Shown: piece by piece, positions 32,589-45,800 of the stretch
Layout of the letters: every line of letters begins with the position of its first letter
How positions within the stretch are numbered: the first letter of the stretch is position 1
Assembly: GCF_050948215.1 (NCBI RefSeq)
Contig: NW_027488955.1
Span: 123,939-187,938 of the forward strand
Source: Halictus rubicundus
Lineage: Eukaryota > Arthropoda > Insecta > Hymenoptera > Halictidae
Direction of reading: 5' to 3'
Length of the DNA stretch: 64,000 nucleotides
The notes under the pieces: model-generated
Seen by the model: the letters and a program-made list of their open reading frames with translations, nothing else
Databases searched by the model: none
Told to the model about the DNA's origin: nothing
Position numbers and translations under genes: made by a program

Positions 32589-34944
32589 GATATGATAGGA
32601 TAGAGGATTGGATAGGATAGAGGATAGGATATGATAGAGGATAGGATAGGATAGAGGATAGGATAGGATAGAGGATAGGATAGGAAAGAGGACAGGATAA
32701 GTTAGAGGATATGATAGGATAGAGGATAGGATAGGATAGAGGATAGGATAGGATAGAGGATAGGATAGGATAGAGGATAGGATAGGATAGAGGATAGGAT
32801 AGGATAGAGGATAGGATAGGATAGAGGATAGGATACGATAGAGGATACGAATGGATAGGATAGAGGGTAGGATAGGATAGAGGATAGGATAGGATAGAGG
32901 ATAGGATAGGATAGAGGATAAGATATGATAGAGGATAGGATAGGATAGAGGATAGGATAGGATAGAGGATAGGATATGATAGAGGATAGGATAGGATAGA
33001 GAATAGGATAGGATAGAGGATAGGATAGGAAAGAGGATAGGATAAGTTAGAGGATATGATAGGATAGAGGATTGGATAGGATAGAGGATAGGATATGATA
33101 GAGGATAGGATAGGATAGAGGATAGGATAGGATAGAGGATAGGATAGGAAAGAGGATAGGATAAGTTAGAGGATATGATGGGATAGAGGATATGATGGGA
33201 TAGAGGATAGGATAGGATAGAGGATAGGATAGGATAGAGGATAGGATAGGATAGAGGATAGGATAGGATAGAGGATAGGATAGGATAGAGGATAGGATAG
33301 GATAGAGGATAGGATAGGATAGAGGATAGGATAGGATAGAGGATAGGATAGGATAGAGGATAGGATAGGATAGAGGATAGGATAGGATAGAGGATAGGAT
33401 TGGATAGAGGATAGGATAGGATAGAGGATAGGATAGGATAGAGGATAGGATAGGATAGAGGATTGGATAGGATAGAGGATAGGATATGATAGAGGATAGG
33501 ATAGGATAGGATATAGGATAGGATAGGATAGATGATAGGATAGGATAGAGGATAGGATAAGATAGAGGATAGGATTGGATAGAGGACAGGATAGGATAGA
33601 GGATAGGATACGATAGAGGATACGAAAGGATAGGATAGAGGGTAGGATAGGATAGATAGTAGGATAGGATAGAGCATTGGATAGGATAGAGGATAGGATA
33701 TGATAGAGGATAGGATAGGATAGAGGATAGGATAGGATAGAGGATAGGATAGGAAAGAGGATAGGATAAGTTAGAGGATATGATAGGATAGAGGATAGGA
33801 TAGGATAGAGGATAGGATAGGATAGAGGATAGGATAGGATAGAGGATAGGCTATGATAGAGGATAGGATAGGATAGAGGATAGGATAGGATAGAGGATAG
33901 GATAGGATAGAGGATAGGATAGGATAGAGGATAGGATAGGATAGAGGATAGGATAGGATAGAGGATAGGATAGAGGAAAAGATAGGATAGAGGATTGGAT
34001 AGGATAGAGGATAGGATATGATAGAGGATACGATAGGATAGGATAGAGGACAGGATAGGATAGATGATAGGATAGGATAGAGGATAGGATAAGATAGAGG
34101 ATAGGATAGGATAGAGGATAGGATAGGATAGAGGATATTATAAGATAGAGGATATGATAGGATAGACGATAGGATATTATAGAAGATAGGATAGGATCGA
34201 GGATAGGATACGACAGAGGATAGGATAGGATAGAGGATAGGATAGGATAGAGGATAGGATAGGATAGAGGATAGGATAGGAAAGAGGACAGGATAAGTTA
34301 GAGGATATGATAGGATAGAGGATAGGATAGGATAGAGGATAGGATAGGATAGAGGATAGGATAGAGGAAAAGATAGGATAGAGGATTGGATAGGATAGAG
34401 GATAGGATATGATAGAGGATACGATAGGATAGGATAGAGGACAGGATAGGATAGATGATAGGATAGGATAGAGGATAGGATAAGATAGAGGATAGGATAG
34501 GATAGAGGATAGGATAGGATAGAGGATATTATAAGATAGAGGATATGATAGGATAGACGATAGGATATTATAGAAGATAGGATAGGATCGAGGATAGGAT
34601 ACGACAGAGGATAGGATAGGATAGTGGATAGGATAGTATATAGGATAGGATAGAGGATAGGATAAGATAGAGGATAAGATAGGATAGAGGATAGGACAGG
34701 ATAGAGGATAGGATACGATAGAGGATACGAATGGATAGGATAGAGGGTAGGATAGGATAGAGGATAGGATAGGATAGAGGATAGGATAGGATAGAGGATA
34801 GGATAGGATAGAGGATAGGATAGTTAGAGGATAGGATAGGATAGTGGATAGGATAGGATAGAGGATCGGATATCATAGAGGATAGGATAGGATAGAGGAT
34901 AGGATAGGATAGAGGATTGGATAGGATAGAGAATAGGATAAGTT
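32585..34944. repeat. higher-order satellite block, copy 2 (right of the element)
   Basis: A 2360-bp block, partner of 22538-24850. Its end at 34821-34948 repeats the element's left flank at 24723-24850, including AGTTAGAGGATAGG, GATCGGATATCATAG and AATAGGATAAGTTAGAG. The next block, starting at 34945, then repeats the element's right flank, including GAGGACAGGATAAG. Differences from copy 1 are single bases and a net three monomers. Confidence 0.82.
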
Positions 34945-34948
34945 AGAG
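34945..34948. other. paralogous empty insertion site
   Basis: At 34945-34948 the satellite reads AGAG with a left side matching the element's left flank and a right side matching its right flank. It is thus an uninterrupted sister copy of the target inside the same array. It confirms the 4-bp duplication and the exact element ends, and shows that insertion hit one higher-order copy after the copies had formed. Confidence 0.85.
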
Positions 34949-37900
34949 GATATGATAGGATAGAGGATTGGATAGGATAGAGGATAGGATATGATAGAGG
35001 ATAGGATAGGATAGAGGATAGGATAGGATAGAGGATAGGATAGGAAAGAGGACAGGATAAGTTAGAGGATATGATAGGATAGAGGATAGGATAGGATAGA
35101 GGATAGGATAGGATAGAGGATAGGATAGGATAGAGGATAGGATAGGATAGAGGATAGGATAGGATAGAGGATAGGATAGGATAGAGGATAGGATACGATA
35201 GAGGATACGAATGGATAGGATAGAGGGTAGGATAGGATAGAGGATAGGATAGGATAGAGGATAGGATAGGATAGAGGATAAGATATGATAGAGGATAGGA
35301 TAGGATAGAGGATAGGATAGGATAGAGGATAGGATATGATAGAGGATAGGATAGGATAGAGAATAGGATAGGATAGAGGATAGGATAGGAAAGAGGATAG
35401 GATAAGTTAGAGGATATGATAGGATAGAGGATTGGATAGGATAGAGGATAGGATATGATAGAGGATAGGATAGGATAGAGGATAGGATAGGATAGAGGAT
35501 AGGATAGGAAAGAGGATAGGATAAGTTAGAGGATATGATGGGATAGAGGATAGGATAGGATAGAGGATAGGATAGGATAGAGGATAGGATAGGATAGAGG
35601 ATAGGATAGGATAGAGGATAGGATAGGATAGAGGATAGGATAGGATAGAGGATAGGATAGGATAGAGGATAGGATAGGATAGAGGATAGGATAGGATAGA
35701 GGATAGGATAGGATAGAGGATAGGATAGGATAGAGGATAGGATTGGATAGAGGATAGGATAGGATAGAGGATAGGATAGGATAGAGGATAGGATAGGATA
35801 GAGGATTGGATAGGATAGAGGATAGGATATGATAGAGGATAGGATAGGATAGGATATAGGATAGGATAGGATAGATGATAGGATAGGATAGAGGATAGGA
35901 TAAGATAGAGGATAGGATAGTTAGAGGATAGGATAGGATAGTGGATAGGATAGGATAGAGGATCGGATATCATAGAGGATAGGATAGGATAGAGGATAGG
36001 ATAGGATAGAGGATTGGATAGGATAGAGAATAGGATAAGTTAGAGGATATGATAGGATAGAGGATAGGATATGATAGAGGATACGAATGGATAGGATAGA
36101 GGGTAGGATAGGATAGAGGATAGGATAGGATAGAGGATACGATAGGATAGGATAGAGGATAGGATAGGATAGAGGATTGGATAGGATAGAGGATAGGATA
36201 TGATAGAGGATAGGATAGGATAGAGGATAGGATAGGATAGAGGATAGAGGATAGGATAGGATAGAGGATAGGATAGGATAGAGGATAGGATAGGATAGAG
36301 GATAGGATAGGATAGAGGATAGGATAAGATAGAGGATAGGATAGGATAGAGGATAGGATAGGATAGAGGATAGGATACGATAGAGGTTACGAATGGATAG
36401 GATAGAGGGTAGGATAGGATAGAGGATAGGATAGGATAGAGGATAGGATAGGATAGAGGATAGGATATGATAGAGGATAGGATAGGATAGAGGATAGGAT
36501 AGGATAGAGGATAGGATAGGATAGAGGATAGGATAGGATAGAGGATAGGATATGATAGAGGATAGGATAGGATAGAGGATAGGATAGGATAGAGGATAGG
36601 ATAGGATAGAGGATAGGATAAGATAGAGGATATGATAGGATAGAGGATATGATAGGATAGAGGATAGGATAGGATAGAGGATACGATAGGATAGGATAGA
36701 GGATTTGATAGGATAGGATAGAGGATAGGATAGGATAGAGGATTGGATGGGATAGAGGATAGGATATGATAGAGGATAGGATAGGATAGATGATAGGATA
36801 GGATAGAGGATAGGATAAGATAGAGGATAGGATAGGATAGAGGATAGGATAGGATAGAGGATAGGATACGATAGAGGATACGTAAGGATAGGATAGGGGA
36901 TAGGATAGGATAGAGGATAGGATAGGATAGAGGATTGGATAGGATAGAGGATAGGATATGATAGAGGATAGGATAGGATAGAGGATAGGATAGGATAGAT
37001 GATAGGATAGGATAGAGGATAGGATAAGATAGAGGATAGGATAGGATAGAGGATAGGATAGGATAGAGGATAGGATACGATAGAGGATACGTAAGGATAG
37101 GATAGGGGATAGGATAGGATAGAGGATAGGATAGGATAGAGGATAGGATAGGATAGAGGATAGGATATGATAGAGGATAGGATAGGATAGAGGATAGGAT
37201 AGGATAGGATAGAGGATAGGATAGGATAGAGAATAGGATAAGTTAGAGGATATGGTAGGATAGAGGATAGGATAGGATAGAGGATAGGATAGGATAGAGG
37301 ATACGATCGGATAGGATAGAGGATACGATAGGATAGGATGAAGGATAGAGGATAGGATAGGATAGAGGATAGGATAGGATAGAGGATAGGATAGGATAGA
37401 GGATAGGATAGGATAGAGGATAGGATAAGATAGAGGATAGGATAGGATAGAGGATAGGATAGGGTGGGGGATAGGATACGATAGAGGATACGAATGGATA
37501 GGATAGAGCATAGGATACGATAGAGGATAGGATAGGGGATTGGATAGGATAGAGGATAGGATAGGATAGAGGATAGGATATGATAGAGGATAGGAGAGGA
37601 TAGAGGATAGGACAGGATAGATGATAGGATAGGATAGAGGATAGGATAAGATAGAGGATAGGATTGGATAGAGGATAGGATAGGATAGAGGATAGGATAC
37701 GATAGAGGATACGAAAGGATAGGATAGAGGGTAGGATAGGATAGATAGTAGGATAGGATAGAGGATTGGATAGGATAGAGGATAGGATATGATAGAGGAT
37801 AGGATAGGATAGAGGATAGGATAGGATAGAGGATAGGATAGGAAAGAGGATAGGATAAGTTAGAGGATAGGATAAGTTAGAGGATATGATAGGATAGAGG

Positions 37901-38360
37901 ATTGGATAGGATAGAGGATAGGATAGGATAGGATAGAGGATAGGATAGGATAGAGAATAGGATAAGTTAGAGGATATGGTAGGATAGAGGATAGGATAGG
38001 ATAGAGGATAGGATAGGATAGAGGATACGATAGGATAGGATAGAGGATACGATAGGATAGGATGAAGGATAGAGGATAGGATAGGATAGAGGATAGGATA
38101 GGATAGAGGATAGGATAGGATAGAGGATAGGATAGGATAGAGGATAGGATAGGATAGAGGATAGGATAGGATAGAGGATGGGATAGGATAGAGGATAGGA
38201 TAGGATAGAGGATTGGATACGATAGAGGATACGAATGGATAGGATAGAGGGTAGGATAGGATAGAGGATAGGATAGGATAGAGGATAGGATATGATAGAG
38301 GATAGGATAGGATAGAGGATAGGATAAGATAGAGGATAGGATAGGATAGAGGATAGGATA

Positions 38361-41300
38361 GGGGATTGGATAGGATAGAGGATAGGATAGGATAGAGGAT
38401 AGGATATGATAGAGGATAGGAGAGGATAGAGGATAGGACAGGATAGATGATAGGATAGGATAGAGGATAGGATAAGATAGAGGATAGGATAGGGGATTGG
38501 ATAGGATAGAGGATAGGATAGGATAGAGGATAGGATATGATAGAGGATAGGAGAGGATAGAGGATAGGACAGGATAGATGATAGGATAGGATAGAGGATA
38601 GGATAAGATAGAGGATAGGATTGGATAGAGGACAGGATAGGATAGAGGATAGGATACGATAGAGGATACGAAAGGATAGGATAGAGGGTAGGATAGGATA
38701 GATAGTAGGATAGGATAGAGCATTGGATAGGATAGAGGATAGGATATGATAGAGGATAGGATAGGATAGAGGATAGGATAGGATAGAGGATAGGATAGGA
38801 AAGAGGATAGGATAAGTTAGAGGATATGATAGGATAGAGGATAGGATAGGATAGAGGATAGGATAGGATAGAGGATAGGATAGGATAGAGGATAGGCTAT
38901 GATAGAGGATAGGATAGGATAGAGGATAGGATAGGATAGAGGATAGGATAGGATAGAGGATAGGATAGGATAGAGGATAGGATAGAGGAAAAGATAGGAT
39001 AGAGGATTGGATAGGATAGAGGATAGGATATGATAGAGGATACGATAGGATAGGATAGAGGACAGGATAGGATAGATGATAGGATAGGATAGAGGATAGG
39101 ATAAGATAGAGGATAGGATAGGATAGAGGATAGGATAGGATAGAGGATATTATAAGATAGAGGATATGATAGGATAGACGATAGGATATTATAGAAGATA
39201 GGATAGGATCGAGGATAGGATACGACAGAGGATAGGATAGGATAGAGGATAGGATAGTATATAGGATAGGATAGAGGATAGGATAAGATAGAGGATAAGA
39301 TAGGATAGAGGATAGGACAGGATAGAGGATAGGATACGATAGAGGATACGAATGGATAGGATAGAGGGTAGGATAGGATAGAGGATAGGATAGGATAGAG
39401 GATAGGATAGGATAGAGGATAAGATATGATAGAGGATAGGATAGGATAGAGGATAGGATAGGATAGAGGATAGGATATGATAGGGGATAGGATAGGATAG
39501 AGGATACGATAGGATAGAGGATAGGATAGGAAAGAGGATAGGATAAGTTAGAGGATATGATAGGATAGAGGATTGGATAGGATAGAGGATAGGATATGAT
39601 AGAGGATAGGATAGGATAGAGGATAGGATAGGATAGAGGATAGGATAGGAAAGAGGACAGGATAAGTTAGAGGATATGATAGGATAGAGGATAGGATAGG
39701 ATACAGGATAGGATAGGATAGAGGATAGGGTAGGATAGAGGATAGGATAGGATAGAGGATAGGATAGGATAGAGGATAGGATAGGATAGAGGATAGGATA
39801 CGATAGAGGATACGAATGGATAGGATAGAGGGTAGGATAGGATAGAGGATAGGATAGGATAGAGGATAGGATAAGTTAGAGGATAAGATATGATAGAGGA
39901 TAGGATAGGATAGAGGATAGGATAGGATAGAGGATAGGATATGATAGAGGATAGGATAGGATAGAGAATAGGATAGGATAGAGGATAGGATAGGAAAGAG
40001 GATAGGATAAGTTAGAGGATATGATAGGATAGAGGATTGGATAGGATAGAGGATAGGATATGATAGAGGATAGGATAGGATAGAGGATAGGATAGGATAG
40101 AGGATAGGATAGGAAAGAGGATAGGATAGGATAGAGGATAGGATAGGATAGAGGATAGGATAGGATACAGGATAGGATACGATAGAGGTTACGAATGGAT
40201 AGGATAGAGGGTAGGATAGGATAGAGGATAGGATAGGATAGAGGATAGGATAGGATAGAGGATAGGATATGATAGAGGATAGGATAGGATAGAGGATAGG
40301 ATAGGATAGAGGATAGGATAGGATAGAGGATAGGATAGGATAGAGGATAGGATATGATAGAGGATAGGATAGGATAGAGGATAGGATAGGATAGAGGATA
40401 GGATAGGATAGAGGATAGGATAAGATAGAGGATATGATAGGATAGAGGATATGATAGGATAGAGGATAGGATAGGATAGAGGATACGATAGGATAGGATA
40501 GAGGATTTGATAGGATAGGATAGAGGATAGGATAGGATAGAGGATTGGATGGGATAGAGGATAGGACAGGATAGATGATAGGATAGGATAGAGGATAGGA
40601 TAAGATAGAGGATAGGATAGGGGATTGGATAGGATAGAGGATAGGATAGGATAGAGGATAGGATATGATAGAGGATAGGAGAGGATAGAGGATAGGACAG
40701 GATAGATGATAGGATAGGATAGAGGATAGGATAAGATAGAGGATAGGATAGGGGATTGGATAGGATAGAGGATAGGATAGGATAGAGGATAGGATATGAT
40801 AGAGGATAGGAGAGGATAGAGGATAGGACAGGATAGATGATAGGATAGGATAGAGGATAGGATAAGATAGAGGATAGGATTGGATAGAGGACAGGATAGG
40901 ATAGAGGATAGGATACGATAGAGGATACGAAAGGATAGGATAGAGGGTAGGATAGGATAGATAGTAGGATAGGATAGAGCATTGGATAGGATAGAGGATA
41001 GGATATGATAGAGGATAGGATAGGATAGAGGATAGGATAGGATAGAGGATAGGATAGGAAAGAGGATAGGATAAGTTAGAGGATATGATAGGATAGAGGA
41101 TAGGATAGGATAGAGGATAGGATAGGATAGAGGATAGGATAGGATAGAGGATAGGCTATGATAGAGGATAGGATAGGATAGAGGATAGGATAGGATAGAG
41201 GATAGGATAGGATAGAGGATAGGATAGGATAGAGGATAGGATAGGATAGAGGATAGGATAGAGGAAAAGATAGGATAGAGGATTGGATAGGATAGAGGAT

Positions 41301-42830
41301 AGGATATGATAGAGGATACGATAGGATAGGATAGAGGACAGGATAGGATAGATGATAGGATAGGATAGAGGATAGGATAAGATAGAGGATAGGATAGGAT
41401 AGAGGATAGGATAGGATAGAGGATATTATAAGATAGAGGATATGATAGGATAGACGATAGGATATTATAGAAGATAGGATAGGATCGAGGATAGGATACG
41501 ACAGAGGATAGGATAGGATAGAGGATAGGATAGTATATAGGATAGGATAGAGGATAGGATAAGATAGAGGATAAGATAGGATAGAGGATAGGACAGGATA
41601 GAGGATAGGATACGATAGAGGATACGAATGGATAGGATAGAGGGTAGGATAGGATAGAGGATAGGATAGGATAGAGGATAGGATAGGATAGAGGATAAGA
41701 TATGATAGAGGATAGGATAGGATAGAGGATAGGATAGGATAGAGGATAGGATATGATAGGGGATAGGATAGGATAGAGGATACGATAGGATAGAGGATAG
41801 GATAGGAAAGAGGATAGGATAAGTTAGAGGATATGATAGGATAGAGGATTGGATAGGATAGAGGATAGGATATGATAGAGGATAGGATAGGATAGAGGAT
41901 AGGATAGGATAGAGGATAGGATAGGAAAGAGGACAGGATAAGTTAGAGGATATGATAGGATAGAGGATAGGATAGGATACAGGATAGGATAGGATAGAGG
42001 ATAGGGTAGGATAGAGGATAGGATAGGATAGAGGATAGGATAGGATAGAGGATAGGATAGGATAGAGGATAGGATACGATAGAGGATACGAATGGATAGG
42101 ATAGAGGGTAGGATAGGATAGAGGATAGGATAGGATAGAGGATAGGATAAGTTAGAGGATAAGATATGATAGAGGATAGGATAGGATAGAGGATAGGATA
42201 GGATAGAGGATAGGATATGATAGAGGATAGGATAGGATAGAGAATAGGATAGGATAGAGGATAGGATAGGAAAGAGGATAGGATAAGTTAGAGGATATGA
42301 TAGGATAGAGGATTGGATAGGATAGAGGATAGGATATGATAGAGGATAGGATAGGATAGAGGATAGGATAGGATAGAGGATAGGATAGGAAAGAGGATAG
42401 GATAGGATAGAGGATAGGATAGGATAGAGGATAGGATAGGATACAGGATAGGATACGATAGAGGTTACGAATGGATAGGATAGAGGGTAGGATAGGATAG
42501 AGGATAGGATAGGATAGAGGATAGGATAGGATAGAGGATAGGATATGATAGAGGATAGGATAGGATAGAGGATAGGATAGGATAGAGGATAGGATAGGAT
42601 AGAGGATAGGATAGGATAGAGGATAGGATATGATAGAGGATAGGATAGGATAGAGGATAGGATAGGATAGAGGATAGGATAGGATAGAGGATAGGATAAG
42701 ATAGAGGATATGATAGGATAGAGGATATGATAGGATAGAGGATAGGATAGGATAGAGGATACGATAGGATAGGATAGAGGATTTGATAGGATAGGATAGA
42801 GGATAGGATAGGATAGAGGATTGGATGGGA
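38361..42830. repeat. about 2.26-2.28 kb tandem higher-order duplication
   Basis: Markers repeat at offsets of 2259 bp (GGGGATTGG at 38361/40620 and 38492/40751) and 2276 bp (ATAAGTTAGAGGATAAG at 39871/42147; GATACAGG at 40164/42440). The two offsets differ by one 17-bp monomer, so a monomer was gained or lost between the pairs. Within each copy the GGGGATTGG segment is itself doubled at a 131-bp spacing. Outer boundaries are approximate. Confidence 0.7.
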
Positions 42831-45800
42831 TAGAGGATAGGATATGATAGAGGATAGGATAGGATAGATGATAGGATAGGATAGAGGATAGGATAAGATA
42901 GAGGATAGGATAGGATAGAGGATAGGATAGGATAGAGGATAGGATACGATAGAGGATACGTAAGGATAGGATAGGGGATAGGATAGGATAGAGGATAGGA
43001 TAGGATAGAGGATTGGATAGGATAGAGGATAGGATATGATAGAGGATAGGATAGGATAGAGGATAGGATAGTATAGATGATAGGATAGGATAGAGGATAG
43101 GATAAGATAGAGGATAGGATAGGATAGAGGATAGGATAGGATAGAGGATAGGATACGATAGAGGATACGTAAGGATAGGATAGGGGATAGGATAGGATAG
43201 AGGATAGGATAGGATAGAGGATAGGATAGGATAGAGGATAGGATATGATAGAGGATAGGATAGGATAGAGGATAGGATAGGATAGGATAGAGGATAGGAT
43301 AGGATAGAGAATAGGATAAGTTAGAGGATATGGTAGGATAGAGGATAGGATAGGATAGAGGATAGGATAGGAGAGAGGATACGATCGGATAGGATAGAGG
43401 ATACGATAGGATAGGATGAAGGATAGAGGATAGGATAGGATAGACGATAGGATAGGATAGAGGATAGGATAGGATAGAGGATAGGATAGGATAGAGGATA
43501 GGATAGGATAGAGGATAGGATAAGATAGAGGATAGGATAGGATAGAGGATAGGATCGGATAGAGGATTGGATAGGATAGAGGATAGGATATGATAAAGGA
43601 TAGTATAGGATAGAGGATAGGATAGGATAGAGGATAGAGGATAGGATAGGATAGAGGATAGGATAGTATAGAGGATAGGATAGTATAGAGGATAGGATAG
43701 GATAGAGGATAGGATAGGATAGAGGATAGGATAAGATAGAGGATAGGATAGGATAGAGGATAGGATAGGATAGAGGATAGGATACGATAGATGTTACGAA
43801 TGGATAGGATAGAGGGTAGGATAGGATAGAGGATAGGATAGGATAGAGAATAGGATAGGATAGAGGATAGGATATGATAGAGGATAGGATAGGATAGAGG
43901 ATAGGATAGGATAGAGGATAGGATAGGAAAGAGGATAGGATAAGTTAGAGGATATGATAGGATAGAGGATTGGATAGGATAGAGGATAGGATATGATAGA
44001 GGATAGGATAGGATAGAGGATAGGATAGGATAGAGGATAGGATAGGAAAGAGGATAGGATAAGTTAGAGGATATGATAGGGTAGAGGATAGGATAGGATA
44101 GAGGATAGGATAGGATAGAGGATAGGATAGGATAGAGGATAGGATATGATAGAGGATAGGATAGGATAGAGGATAGGATAGGATAGAGGATAGGATAGGA
44201 TAGGGGATAGGATAAGATAGAGGATATGATAGGATAGAGGATAGGATAGGATAGAGGATAGGATAGGATAGAGGATAGGATAGGATAGAGGATAGGATAG
44301 AGGATAGGATACGATAGAGGATACGAATGGATAGGATAGAGGGTAGGATAGGATAGAGGATAGGATAGGATAGAGGATAGGATAGGATAGAGGATAGGAT
44401 AGGATAGAGGATAAGATATGATAGAGGATAGGATAGGATAGAGGATAGGATAGGATAGAGGATAGGATATGATAGAGGATAGGATAGGATAGAGAATAGG
44501 ATAGGATAGAGGATAGGATAGGAAAGACGATAGGATAAGTTAGAGGATATGATAGGATAGAGGATTGGATAGGATAGAGGATAGGATATGATAGAGGATA
44601 GGATAGGATAGAGGATAGGATAGGATAGAGGATAGGATAGGAAAGAGGATAGGATAAGTTAGAGGATATGATAGGATAGAGGATAGGATAGGATAGAGGA
44701 TAGGATAGGATAGAGGATACGATAAGATATGATAGAGGATACGATAGGATAGGATAGAGGATAGGATCGGATAGAGGATTGGATAGGATAGAGGATAGGA
44801 TAGGATAGAGGACAGGATAGGATAGAGGATAGGATAGGATAGAGGATAGGATAGGATAGAGGAGAGGATAGGATAGAGGATAGGATAGGATAGAGGATAG
44901 GATAGGATAGAGGATAGGATAGGATAGAGGATAGGATAGGATAGAGGATAGGATAGGATAGAGGACAGGATAGGATAGAGGATAGGATAGGATAGAGGAT
45001 AGGATAGGATAGAGGAGAGGATAGGATAGAGGATAGGATAGGATAGAGGATAGGATAGGATAGAGGATAGGATAGGATAGAGGATACGATAGGATAGAGG
45101 ATAGGATAGGATAGAGGATAGGATAGGATAGAGGATAGGATAGGATAGAGGATTGGATAGGATAGAGGATAGGATATGATAGAGGATAGGATAGGATAGG
45201 ATAGAGGATAGGATAGGATAGAGGATAGGATAGGATAGAGGATAGGATAGGATAGAGGATAGGATAGGATAGAGGATAGGATAGGATAGAGGATACGATA
45301 AGATATGATAGAGGATACGATAGGATAGGATAGAGGATAGGATCGGATAGAGGATTGGATAGGATAGAGGATAGGATATGATAGAGGATAGGATAGGATA
45401 GAGGATAGGATAGGATAGAGGATAGAGGATAGGATAGGATAGAGGATAGGATAGGATAGAGGATAGGATAGGATAGAGGATAGGATAGGATAGAGGATAG
45501 GATAGGATAGAGGATAGGATAGGATACAGGATAGGATAAGATAGAGGATAGGATAGGATAGATGATAGGATAGGATAGAGGATAGGATACGATAGAGGTT
45601 ACGAATGGATAGGATAGAGGGTAGGATAGGATAGAGGATAGGATAGGATAGAGGAGTGGATAGGATAGAGGGTAGGATATGATAGAGGATAGGATAGGAT
45701 AGAGGATAGGATAGGATAGAGGATAGGATAGGATAGAGGATAGGATAAGATAGAGGATATGATAGGATAGAGGATAGGATAGGATAGAGGATAGGATAGG

